Below, one piece after another: positions 1-6,271 of a stretch of 39,641 nt of DNA (position 1 is its first letter; every line of letters starts with the position of its first letter). Source of the stretch: a virus; the IMG/VR virus record IMGVR_UViG_3300025000_000229, positions 1 through 39,641 of that record; one strand, given 5' to 3'. The notes under the pieces are model-generated. The model ran no database searches, was not told the origin of the DNA, and worked only from the letters and a program-made list of their open reading frames with translations. A program made the translations under genes and the position numbers.

Positions 1-2
1 AG

Positions 3-761
3 TTCATCAGTGAGGGAACAACTTTAGGCTGGCAGGCGGTGAAACATCCTATTCCAGACTGTGACAATGCAACCACCAGCAAACTTCTTTATGACGTAAC
101 GACTAACACCTATACCTGTGGCACTGACCAGACCGGCAGCGGCATAGCGGTCAATGATACCTCTGTCACCATTTCAGACACCGGCACCGGGTCAAGTATC
201 ACGACAACCGTGGACAATGTGCCGGCAGCGATCTTCTCCGCAAGCACATATGGAATTGGCACTATAACACCACAGAAGGGTGTTGATATTTACGGGGGGG
301 TAGATACGCGAGAGTTCATGGTGAGAAGGGAGAAGACTCTTGCCTCCGGCGGTGGGCTGGTCTACCTGTTCCACAACAACGCTAAGTCTGGGCCTGATTT
401 TGTGTTGCCGAGCGCAGCAGATCGCTTGGGAGGTCTTGTCTTTGGTTCATTTTCCGGTACGGAATCAGCAGCAACAGCTAGAAACGGTGGTGCAATATTG
501 GCATATGCAGAAGATGAATATGTTGGTGGAACCGATCACAGTACTAACATCCGATTTGAAACCACCCCTGTTGATTCAGCGACCAGAGCCGAAAGGCTGC
601 GAATACAAGCAGATGGAAAGCTGAGAATGTCAAATCAATCAGCCCCCGCTACCACCACAACAGCTTGCACCGCTGGCACGTTTACCTTTGTCAATGACTA
701 TCTATACCTTTGCACTGCTACCGACACATGGAAACGCGTGCAGATAACCGGGACTTGGTAA
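3..761 (+). CDS. Tail fibre-like surface protein, 5' end cut by window edge
   Basis: The frame is open back to the first bases, so the true start lies outside and only the C-terminal part (about 252 residues) is seen. It is rich in Thr, Gly and Ser, with a beta-type repeat style (TSVTISDTGTGSSI) and an NIRFETTPVDSATRAERLRI stretch, a style common just before the C-terminus of phage fibres and baseplate-attached proteins. The end (TTACTAGTFTFVNDYLYLC) resembles C-terminal caps of environmental phage fibres. It precedes the lysis cassette. Role in host binding is inferred from composition and position only; no enzymatic motif is visible. Confidence 0.65.
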   Translation, partial: FISEGTTLGWQAVKHPIPDCDNATTSKLLYDVTTNTYTCGTDQTGSGIAVNDTSVTISDTGTGSSITTTVDNVPAAIFSASTYGIGTITPQKGVDIYGGVDTREFMVRREKTLASGGGLVYLFHNNAKSGPDFVLPSAADRLGGLVFGSFSGTESAATARNGGAILAYAEDEYVGGTDHSTNIRFETTPVDSATRAERLRIQADGKLRMSNQSAPATTTTACTAGTFTFVNDYLYLCTATDTWKRVQITGTW

Positions 762-771
762 CAGTAACACC

Positions 772-800
772 CCACCATCACCGTGGAGGACGCATGGTGG
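772..800 (+). promoter_or_regulatory. Hairpin over the start codon of a 14-codon ORF
   Basis: CCACCAT (772-778) pairs perfectly with ATGGTGG (794-800), a 7-bp stem with a 15-base loop. The loop holds the GGAGG ribosome site while the 3' arm holds the ATG at 794. In RNA this could hide the start codon. No T-run follows, so it is not a terminator. The functional reading is inference. Confidence 0.35.
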
Positions 801-838
801 CGGATAACGACACTTCAAACACTGTGAGGACACCATGA
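794..838 (+). CDS. 14-residue leader-like micro-ORF
   Basis: A 14-codon frame (MVADNDTSNTVRTP) has a GGAGG site 5 bases upstream. Its TGA overlaps the ATG of the next micro-gene as ATGA, the same coupling used throughout this genome. Its start lies in a 7-bp stem. It is too short for any family assignment; it may exist only to couple translation of the downstream Lys/Pro peptide. Confidence 0.3.
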   Translation: MVADNDTSNTVRTP

Positions 839-900
839 AAAAGACTAAGCCAAAACCGAAGCCAGCGCCGAAACCGAAGCCCAAAACCTACTACGCCTAA
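835..900 (+). CDS. 21-residue Lys/Pro-repeat peptide
   Basis: The start is preceded by GTGAGGA at good spacing. The product is almost entirely Lys-Pro repeats (KKTKPKPKPAPKPKPK) ending TYYA. Such a chain is strongly basic and extended, likely binding nucleic acid or a membrane/cell-wall polyanion. It sits between the fibre gene and the lysis genes and overlaps the preceding micro-ORF by ATGA. Length alone cannot prove expression; the ribosome site and the biased composition support it. Confidence 0.5.
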   Translation: MKKTKPKPKPAPKPKPKTYYA

Positions 901-911
901 AGGAGCCGCTG

Positions 912-1148
912 ATGCCGCCGACTAAAGATCATCTCTGCCAGGAACATTCAGGCATCCTTATGTGGATGAAAATCAACGTTGCCATTGGGACAGTAGCCGT
1001 AGCGATGCTGGGTTACTCGTCGTTCGTTCAGGTGCCGAACCTTCGATACGACTTGGCGAAGGAAATGATGCAGATGGAAACCGACCTGAAGAATGAAGTC
1101 CAAGCAATCAAGGACCGGGTATCTATTCTTGAAACTAAACTGAGGTGA
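912..1148 (+). CDS. One-span membrane protein with coiled coil (i-spanin- or holin-like)
   Basis: The 78-residue product follows AAAGGAG. Residues 17-40 (WMKINVAIGTVAVAMLGY) form one membrane span; residues 45-78 form a charged coiled coil (KEMMQMETDLKNEVQAIKDR). Span followed by coiled coil is the order of inner-membrane spanins (Rz-type), although 78 residues is short; XhlA-type holin partners have the reverse order. It opens the lysis cassette, upstream of the endolysin and lipoproteins. Role as spanin or holin accessory is inference from topology and neighbours. Confidence 0.8.
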   Translation: MPPTKDHLCQEHSGILMWMKINVAIGTVAVAMLGYSSFVQVPNLRYDLAKEMMQMETDLKNEVQAIKDRVSILETKLR

Positions 1149-1152
1149 CATT

Positions 1153-1233
1153 ATGTGCCTGAATCCCTGTGAACATCAGCGTCGATACGGTTGCTGTCTA
1201 AGAGATTGCCCCAACTGGATACCGCCAAAATGA
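1153..1233 (+). CDS. 26-residue Cys/His-rich microprotein (putative zinc knuckle), copy 1
   Basis: The frame begins after GAGGTGACATT, a good ribosome site. It has five Cys plus one His: MC..., CEHQ, then GCC and C-P-N-W near the end. The pattern C-x-H-[HQ] followed by a CC/HC pair and another Cys is shared with micro-genes at 1390 and 1876. A small Zn-binding fold is inferred. Its TGA overlaps the ATG of the next gene. Confidence 0.6.
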   Translation: MCLNPCEHQRRYGCCLRDCPNWIPPK

Positions 1234-1418
1234 AAGCCGTCCCGCTCGCTATAGCAGAAGCCGTCAACCTCTGCCACATGGCGCGGGATTGGGCGTATGG
1301 GCCGGGGGAGCATCAGATTGTTGATCGGTGCGAACTGTTGCTACAGATGGCGATTGACGAGTTGTTGGAGATGAAACGTGACCCTAAAAATGTTCCACTG
1401 CGAACATCACAACTATGA
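1230..1418 (+). CDS. Small helical protein of the lysis cassette
   Basis: The ATG at 1230 overlaps the TGA of the Cys-rich micro-gene (ATGA), so translation is probably coupled; no strong independent ribosome site is seen. A TTG further upstream in frame is less likely. The 62-residue product is predicted helical and amphipathic (VDRCELLLQMAIDELLEMKR), without signal peptide or clear membrane span. No family is recognised. Position between a membrane protein and the endolysin suggests a lysis accessory or regulator. Confidence 0.65.
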   Translation: MKAVPLAIAEAVNLCHMARDWAYGPGEHQIVDRCELLLQMAIDELLEMKRDPKNVPLRTSQL

Positions 1419-1455
1419 CAGATGGGTGCATTGCGACTGGAAGGAGTGCAAATAG
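1390..1455 (+). CDS. 21-residue Cys/His-rich microprotein, copy 2
   Basis: A 21-codon frame just before the endolysin encodes CEHH near the start and HC...KEC at the end, with three Cys and four His in 21 residues. The order matches the micro-genes at 1153 and 1876. The ribosome site is weak (GGAG lies about 18 bases away) and it overlaps the end of the previous gene, so expression probably needs coupling. Zn binding is inferred from residue spacing only. Confidence 0.4.
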   Translation: MFHCEHHNYDRWVHCDWKECK

Positions 1456-1456
1456 T

Positions 1457-1879
1457 ATGAGCAGGATAGACAGTCTCGAACCGGAGTTTGCGGAGAAGGT
1501 CAAGGCGCTGATAAAAGCAACGGAGATGGCGACGCAGCTTAAATGGGTCATCACTTCTGGCAGGCGCACGATGGCGGAACAACTCAAGCTGTATAAGCAA
1601 GGAAGGACGGCACCGGGGAAAGTTGTGACCAATGCTCGTCCCGGTTCATCGGCTCACAATTTTGGACTTGCCGCCGACCTTGCCCCGATGCGGAGAGATG
1701 GCCGTATCTGGTGGGAAGCGCCTAAGTCGGTATGGCAGAAGATGGCCGATATTGCGCGGGAGATGGGAATGGTGTCGGGCTTTTATTTCAAAACTATTTA
1801 CGATGCGCCTCATGTCGAAGATGCCGGATGGAAAACGGTACAAGCGAAATGGAAAGCTGGGGAGATTCACGTAGCATGA
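1457..1879 (+). CDS. Endolysin, peptidase M15 (L-alanyl-D-glutamate / D-Ala-D-Ala peptidase type)
   Basis: This 140-residue Zn peptidase probably cleaves peptide bonds in peptidoglycan stems to lyse the host. The M15 metal-binding signature is complete: H67 and D74 in SSAHNFGLAADL, and H119 in DAPHVED. The ATG at 1457 is chosen over one 14 codons upstream because GGAAGGAG lies about 10 bases before it. There is no signal peptide, so release would need a holin or an equivalent; nearby membrane proteins are candidates. Its TGA overlaps the next micro-gene. The length is typical of single-domain M15 endolysins. Confidence 0.92.
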   Translation: MSRIDSLEPEFAEKVKALIKATEMATQLKWVITSGRRTMAEQLKLYKQGRTAPGKVVTNARPGSSAHNFGLAADLAPMRRDGRIWWEAPKSVWQKMADIAREMGMVSGFYFKTIYDAPHVEDAGWKTVQAKWKAGEIHVA

Positions 1880-1959
1880 GCTACTGCCCACACCACAGAC
1901 GCAACAAAGCGCATGGCATGGAGCCGTGCTGCAAGTATTGCCAATGGAGGGATGAATGA
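1876..1959 (+). CDS. 27-residue Cys/His-rich microprotein, copy 3
   Basis: The ATG overlaps the endolysin stop (ATGA), with GGGGAGAT about 9 bases upstream. The product has CPHH near the N-terminus, then PCCKYCQW near the end: four Cys and at least three His, fitting one Zn site. It resembles the micro-genes at 1153 and 1390 in order and spacing (C-x-H-[HQ]...CC/HC...C-x-W). Its TGA overlaps the next start. Function is unknown. Confidence 0.6.
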   Translation: MSYCPHHRRNKAHGMEPCCKYCQWRDE

Positions 1960-2576
1960 TGAAGATAGCGTTCCGCAAGAAGTGCCACACCATTTACAGC
2001 CGGATTATCTGTTTCTGGACTTTTGGCAAGTACTCTCATTCGGAAATCGTCTTCTCCGATGGCAGAAGTTTTTCTGCTGACGAGTCTGATGGTGGGACGC
2101 GCTGGAAAGACGGGATAATGACCGATGACGAGTGGGACTTCATCGACATTCCTTGCAACAAGACTCAGGAGAAGGAAATCCGTAAGTTCTGTGAAGGAGA
2201 AGACGGACTGAAGTACGACATGGTAGGCATCGGCTTTTCCTTCCTTCCCATTCCTATTGGCTGGCAGTCGGCAGAAAAGTGGTTTTGCTCAGAGATATGC
2301 GCGGCGGCGTTGCAACAGATTGGCTATTTGGTGGGCTACACTCCTTCGAGGATCAGCCCGAATAAACTGTACTCCCTGCTCAAGAATGAACGGCGACTTC
2401 GTATTAAGTCGTTGCCGTTATCGCTTCTGCTTATTGCCCTCACTGGCTGCGCTTCCGTCGCCTGTCCAAAAACCGTCCAGGTTGAGGCAGGAACCGGCGT
2501 GAGACATGAGGTGGGGGAAAGCCCTATTAAAACCAACACGGCCATTGTACGGGCCACATGGGAGTTGAGGAAATGA
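1956..2576 (+). CDS. Permuted NlpC/P60 (YiiX-like) hydrolase with an internal lipobox segment
   Basis: GGAGG lies 7 bases before the ATG. Residues 1-150 look like a permuted papain-fold cell-wall hydrolase/amidase: H28 in FGKYSHSEIVFSDG and C111 in KWFCSEICAAAL fit the permuted His-then-Cys order. Residues 148-165 read RIKSLPLSLLLIALTGC, a complete lipoprotein signal with lipobox Cys165, and residues 166-206 resemble a short o-spanin. A lipobox is normally at the N-terminus, so this could be a fusion of two lysis genes or an internal start (TTG at 2412). The hydrolase part is a confident fold guess; bond specificity is unknown. Confidence 0.75.
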   Translation: MMKIAFRKKCHTIYSRIICFWTFGKYSHSEIVFSDGRSFSADESDGGTRWKDGIMTDDEWDFIDIPCNKTQEKEIRKFCEGEDGLKYDMVGIGFSFLPIPIGWQSAEKWFCSEICAAALQQIGYLVGYTPSRISPNKLYSLLKNERRLRIKSLPLSLLLIALTGCASVACPKTVQVEAGTGVRHEVGESPIKTNTAIVRATWELRK

Positions 2577-2926
2577 AATACGTAATCGTTGCACTACTTC
2601 TCTTGGTAACTTCTGGTGCATATGCCGAATGGGAAGGTTTCAAGTTTGTCAACGAAGATAGGCATACCTGTGAGTATGAAAACGTGACGCGCCTTGTAAA
2701 CGAAGGCGATGCCGCCTGCACTCACGATTGGGTTTATGAGCCGGAAAGCATTGGCCCTAGTGTAGTGTATGCCGTCTATTGCACCTGTGGTTGCCCCGGC
2801 GAAGGGCGCAACAAGATATGCAGAAAATGTCTCAGGAAGGTCAATGAGAACACTGTGGGAAGAATGGTAGCGCCAGAAGAATCCGAATACAGCAAACTGA
2901 ATCGACTGATAGAAGGTGTGAAATGA
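2573..2926 (+). CDS. Secreted Cys-rich protein
   Basis: The ATG at 2573 follows GTTGAGGAA and overlaps the previous stop; an upstream in-frame ATG (2558) would spoil the signal peptide. Residues 1-20 (MKYVIVALLLLVTSGAYA) form a signal peptide ending in an AYA cleavage site. The mature 100 residues carry eight Cys, including CTCGCPGEGRNKICRKC, a knuckle-like cluster. A periplasmic metal-binding or disulfide-bonded lysis accessory is possible. No family is recognised. The next lipoprotein gene overlaps its stop. Confidence 0.75.
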   Translation: MKYVIVALLLLVTSGAYAEWEGFKFVNEDRHTCEYENVTRLVNEGDAACTHDWVYEPESIGPSVVYAVYCTCGCPGEGRNKICRKCLRKVNENTVGRMVAPEESEYSKLNRLIEGVK

Positions 2927-3081
2927 GATGGCTACTGATAGCGACACTCCTTGCCGGATGCGCCTACAATTCACAGACCGTCAATGCTTATGGAAGTCTC
3001 GTCTATTGTCACGGCACGGTTGATAAGCCTGTTGACGTGAGCACTGAACTCAAGGGCAACAAAGTAACTCCTATACCGTAA
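2923..3081 (+). CDS. Small lipoprotein, o-spanin (Rz1)-like
   Basis: The 52-residue product starts by ATGA overlap with the upstream gene. Residues 1-13 (MRWLLIATLLAGC) are a compact lipoprotein signal with an LAGC lipobox; the mature part is 40 residues. Short outer-membrane lipoproteins in a lysis cassette are typical o-spanins, pairing with an inner-membrane coiled-coil protein such as the one at 912. The mature chain is not Pro-rich as in lambda Rz1, so the spanin role is a context inference. Confidence 0.75.
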   Translation: MRWLLIATLLAGCAYNSQTVNAYGSLVYCHGTVDKPVDVSTELKGNKVTPIP

Positions 3082-3091
3082 AGGACAGACC

Positions 3092-4039
3092 ATGAACGAA
3101 TCATTCAGGTACGACAAGGGATTGGGAGATGCCGCGATTTACATGAGGCTCCTGAACAGTTCAGGCGAGTTCTACGACTTCCTGGCTACATCGTTTGTCT
3201 CGGTGGAAACCGCCAACTGTCAACTCCTGATGACGGAGTTCCCCGACAGTTCAACGGAACAGTCCTGGTACTATACAACCTTTGATTCTCCTGCCGGGGG
3301 GCCGTTTGCTATTGAGATTGTCTTAGTCTCGACCAGTGAAGTCATCGGTTACGATACGGTCTTCTCTTCGACTGAAGCAAGCGAGGCGGGGGAAACGTCT
3401 ATCGGGGATCTTCTGGACATCGTTATCGGAAGGTTTGCGAAAATCAACAAGCCGCCGATGATCGACTTCCTGACTGCGGCGAACATGACGATGGACATTA
3501 TCTACCGCAGGCTGATGACAAAGAAATCCGAACTCATCCTGGGGTCTTTCTCTCAGGCGGTCTTAGCGAATGCGTCAACCGTGACGCTGCCAACCGATTT
3601 CCAGGGGTTTTTTGAGCGTCCCTATATCTCAGGGTCAACCTGGCATCTCGACCCGTTACCGGGCGAATATCGCGCTTCCTTAACGACTGCCGGCAGACCT
3701 CAGTTTTACGAATTGAGGGGAACGACGATGACCCTCTTCCCGACGACGAGTGCTGCTTTGACTATCGTCGGACAGTATTACAAAAAGCCGGTCAAGTTTA
3801 CCGCGTTGACCAACGTCATTCCTTACAATGGCCTGATTGATAACGTCTTGCAGGAAGGCATCATTGCAGTCGGCATGACCGGGATGGGCGCGTTACTCGA
3901 CGCTCAATTCCAGGCAATCATGAGCAAGATGATTGACGAGATCCTTGCCTTCAGATCTCCGCGAACCGTCAGATTCCACTACACCTATGAGAACAGCCAA
4001 CGTATGCGGGGCGCACACCCTGACTACTTCAACGTATGA
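3092..4039 (+). CDS. Head-tail adaptor-like structural protein
   Basis: AAAGGA precedes the ATG. The N-terminal 100 residues look like a beta-sandwich accessory domain. From residue 125 (AANMTMDIIYRRLMTKK) the sequence turns helical, then shows LPTDFQGFFERPYISG and FYELRGTTMTLFPT, a pattern I associate with podovirus adaptor (connector) proteins that sit under the portal. It is followed by another connector-like gene and the tail tube gene. Assignment is from remembered pattern and gene order, not a search. The N-terminal domain is an apparent extra. Confidence 0.6.
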   Translation: MNESFRYDKGLGDAAIYMRLLNSSGEFYDFLATSFVSVETANCQLLMTEFPDSSTEQSWYYTTFDSPAGGPFAIEIVLVSTSEVIGYDTVFSSTEASEAGETSIGDLLDIVIGRFAKINKPPMIDFLTAANMTMDIIYRRLMTKKSELILGSFSQAVLANASTVTLPTDFQGFFERPYISGSTWHLDPLPGEYRASLTTAGRPQFYELRGTTMTLFPTTSAALTIVGQYYKKPVKFTALTNVIPYNGLIDNVLQEGIIAVGMTGMGALLDAQFQAIMSKMIDEILAFRSPRTVRFHYTYENSQRMRGAHPDYFNV

Positions 4040-4047
4040 GGTAACTA

Positions 4048-4695
4048 ATGGCGACGATTACCGCAGAATCAGTGATGAACAAGGCAAGGAAGATCCTTAA
4101 TGATGCGGGGTCTGTGAGGTGGGATAACGCTGATTTGTTGGGCTGGTTAAATTCCGGACAGAAGGAAATCGTCCTGTATAAGCCGAATGCGAATACCGAG
4201 ACTGCCGTCATAACTATGGTCGAGGGGAGCGTCCAGACTGTCACTGGTCTTCAGTTCATCAGGATCATCAGCAACGTCGCGTCAAATGGGACGACAGCCA
4301 CAAGTGTTCCGAGTCCGGTTGAACAGTCGGTGCTGGATGGACTTTACCCGAACTGGATGGCCGCGACTCCGAACGCGACCCCCAAGTATTACTGCTTCGA
4401 CCGGAAACTGCTGAAGACGTTTTTTGTCTATCCGCCGCAACCTGCTTCTCCCGGTAAGGTGAGAATCCTTCAGTCGGCGGCTCCTGCGGTGATTCTTATC
4501 GACAACATCTCTTCGGGAATGATTCTCGATGACATCTACGAGACGCCTCTTATTGATTACATCGTCTATCGGGCCTTCTCCGAAGATACCGAAGTTCTCG
4601 ATGCTGCCAAGAGTGATGCGTTTTTCCAGAAGTTTGTCGCAGCAATGGGCGGTAAGGCTCAAGCCGAAACCATTGGAGAGATGAATGCGAATTAG
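4048..4695 (+). CDS. Connector / tail tubular A-like protein (DUF6682-like)
   Basis: GAGGTAACTA precedes the ATG. The 215-residue product begins with a helical SVMNKARKILNDAGSVRWDN segment and continues WLNSGQKEIVLYKPNA, hallmarks of a family of podovirus connector/stopper proteins (DUF6682-like). Length fits the family. It probably forms the ring between portal and tail tube in the virion. It overlaps the next gene by 11 bases, and that start's GGAGAG site is inside it. Confidence 0.65.
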   Translation: MATITAESVMNKARKILNDAGSVRWDNADLLGWLNSGQKEIVLYKPNANTETAVITMVEGSVQTVTGLQFIRIISNVASNGTTATSVPSPVEQSVLDGLYPNWMAATPNATPKYYCFDRKLLKTFFVYPPQPASPGKVRILQSAAPAVILIDNISSGMILDDIYETPLIDYIVYRAFSEDTEVLDAAKSDAFFQKFVAAMGGKAQAETIGEMNAN

Positions 4696-6271
4696 GCTGA
4701 AGCCTTTTGGCGGGATCATCCCGAAAGCCGACCCTCACTATCTACCCGACTCAGCGGCAGTGACGGCGCAAAACTGTAAGTTCACGTCTGGTTCTCTGGA
4801 AGCGTGGAAGAACCCCTTGACGGTGAACACTCCCTTGAAAGTCGGGACGAAGACCAGCATCTATCTCTACGAAGATCAATACTGGCTGCATTGGGTTGAT
4901 CTTGATGTAAACGTCGCTAAAAGTCCGATGGCGACCGACGCTTTTAAAAGAATCTACTGGACCGGCGACGGCGCTCCGAAGATGTCGGTTCTGGAAGCGA
5001 TAACCACCGGAGGAACGGCGTACCCGAACAACTCCTACTTGTTGGGTGTCCCGGCTCCGGCGATGGCCCCGACCGTCTCGGTAGTGGGGAGTATTACCGA
5101 TCCCGACCCGACGCTTGTGGAGTCTCGGGCTTACGTTTATCGGTACGTCTCGGCGTATGGCGAAGCTGGCCCTCCGTCTTCTGCTTCCGTAACCGTTGAC
5201 GTTGCTCCCGGTCAGAGCGTTGACATCACCAACATGAGCGTGGCCCCTGTCGGCAACTACAACATAGCGACGAAGGAAATCTTCCGGTCGAATACGGGAA
5301 GTTCCGATACAGCCTATCAGTTGGCCGGTTCAGTAGCGGTGGCGACAACGACCTTTTCAGACACGGTAGACTCAGCCGACCTGGGCGAAGTCTTGGACAG
5401 TCTCTTGTGGGACGTTCCACCGACTGACTTGAAAGGCTTGATTGCCCTGCCGAATGGCTGTCTTGCCGGTTACTCAGGGAACGAACTCTGCTATTCGGTC
5501 CCGTATCAGCCTCATGCGTGGCCTCTTAATCAGAGATGGCCGGTAGCGGATACCATCATGGGTATTGGGTCGTATGGCATGACGGTTCTTGTCACGACAG
5601 ACGGTGCTCCCTGCATCGCAACTGGTCAAGACCCGACCGACGTGACTATTGAGAGACTTGAAAATGGTTACGCCTGTACGCTGAAACTCGGTGTCGTGGA
5701 CATGGGCTATGCCGTTGCCTATCCTTCGACCGGAGGCTTGATGTCTGCCGGGGTCAATGGGGTGGAACTGATTACCAGGGACATTCTTTCCAAAGACGAT
5801 TGGCAAGCGTTGGGTCTGACGAAAGCCTACTTCTACGGAGGGCTTTACATCGGTTTCGGAACGACGACTTTCATCTTTAATCCCGCGACGAAAGACCTGG
5901 CGACTCTTTCGGGAATCACGGCGACGGCAGGCTTTCATGATCCCGCGACCGGCGAACTCTATCTTATGGTGGGGAGTAACATAGTCAAGTGGGATGCCGG
6001 GGTCGGGTATCTGACCTATACGTGGAAGTCGAAGCCGTTTGTCTCCGAGAAACCGATCAACATGAGTTGCGCGAGAGTCTATGCCGACACCTACCCTGTG
6101 ACGTTGAAACTCTATGTAGACGCGACGTTGAAGCATACACAGACTGTCTTGAATAATCTGGTCTTTAGACTGCCTTTAGGCTTTCGTGGTACGGAGATTG
6201 CCGCGCAAGTCGAAGGAACTGTCAACGTCTATGCCGTGGACATTGCCGAAAGCGTTGGGGAAATGAAATGA
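4685..6271 (+). CDS. Tail tubular B-like / large tail protein
   Basis: The 528-residue product starts MRIRLKPFGGIIPKADPHYL, followed by VTAQNCKFTSGSLEAW, an opening that recurs in podovirus tail tube/nozzle proteins. The body is beta-rich with an FN3-like stretch near residues 140-190 (YRYVSAYGEAGPPSSASVTV) and propeller-like repeats after it. It follows the connector gene and precedes the fibre gene with ATGA overlap. It probably forms the lower tail tube. The fold call is inference; structural role is strongly supported by gene order. Confidence 0.7.
   Translation: MRIRLKPFGGIIPKADPHYLPDSAAVTAQNCKFTSGSLEAWKNPLTVNTPLKVGTKTSIYLYEDQYWLHWVDLDVNVAKSPMATDAFKRIYWTGDGAPKMSVLEAITTGGTAYPNNSYLLGVPAPAMAPTVSVVGSITDPDPTLVESRAYVYRYVSAYGEAGPPSSASVTVDVAPGQSVDITNMSVAPVGNYNIATKEIFRSNTGSSDTAYQLAGSVAVATTTFSDTVDSADLGEVLDSLLWDVPPTDLKGLIALPNGCLAGYSGNELCYSVPYQPHAWPLNQRWPVADTIMGIGSYGMTVLVTTDGAPCIATGQDPTDVTIERLENGYACTLKLGVVDMGYAVAYPSTGGLMSAGVNGVELITRDILSKDDWQALGLTKAYFYGGLYIGFGTTTFIFNPATKDLATLSGITATAGFHDPATGELYLMVGSNIVKWDAGVGYLTYTWKSKPFVSEKPINMSCARVYADTYPVTLKLYVDATLKHTQTVLNNLVFRLPLGFRGTEIAAQVEGTVNVYAVDIAESVGEMK

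Noticed and set aside
5474-6136. Long antisense open frame opposite the tail protein
   Set aside because: Arg/His-rich shadow of codon bias, no ribosome site, and the plus gene is clearly real.
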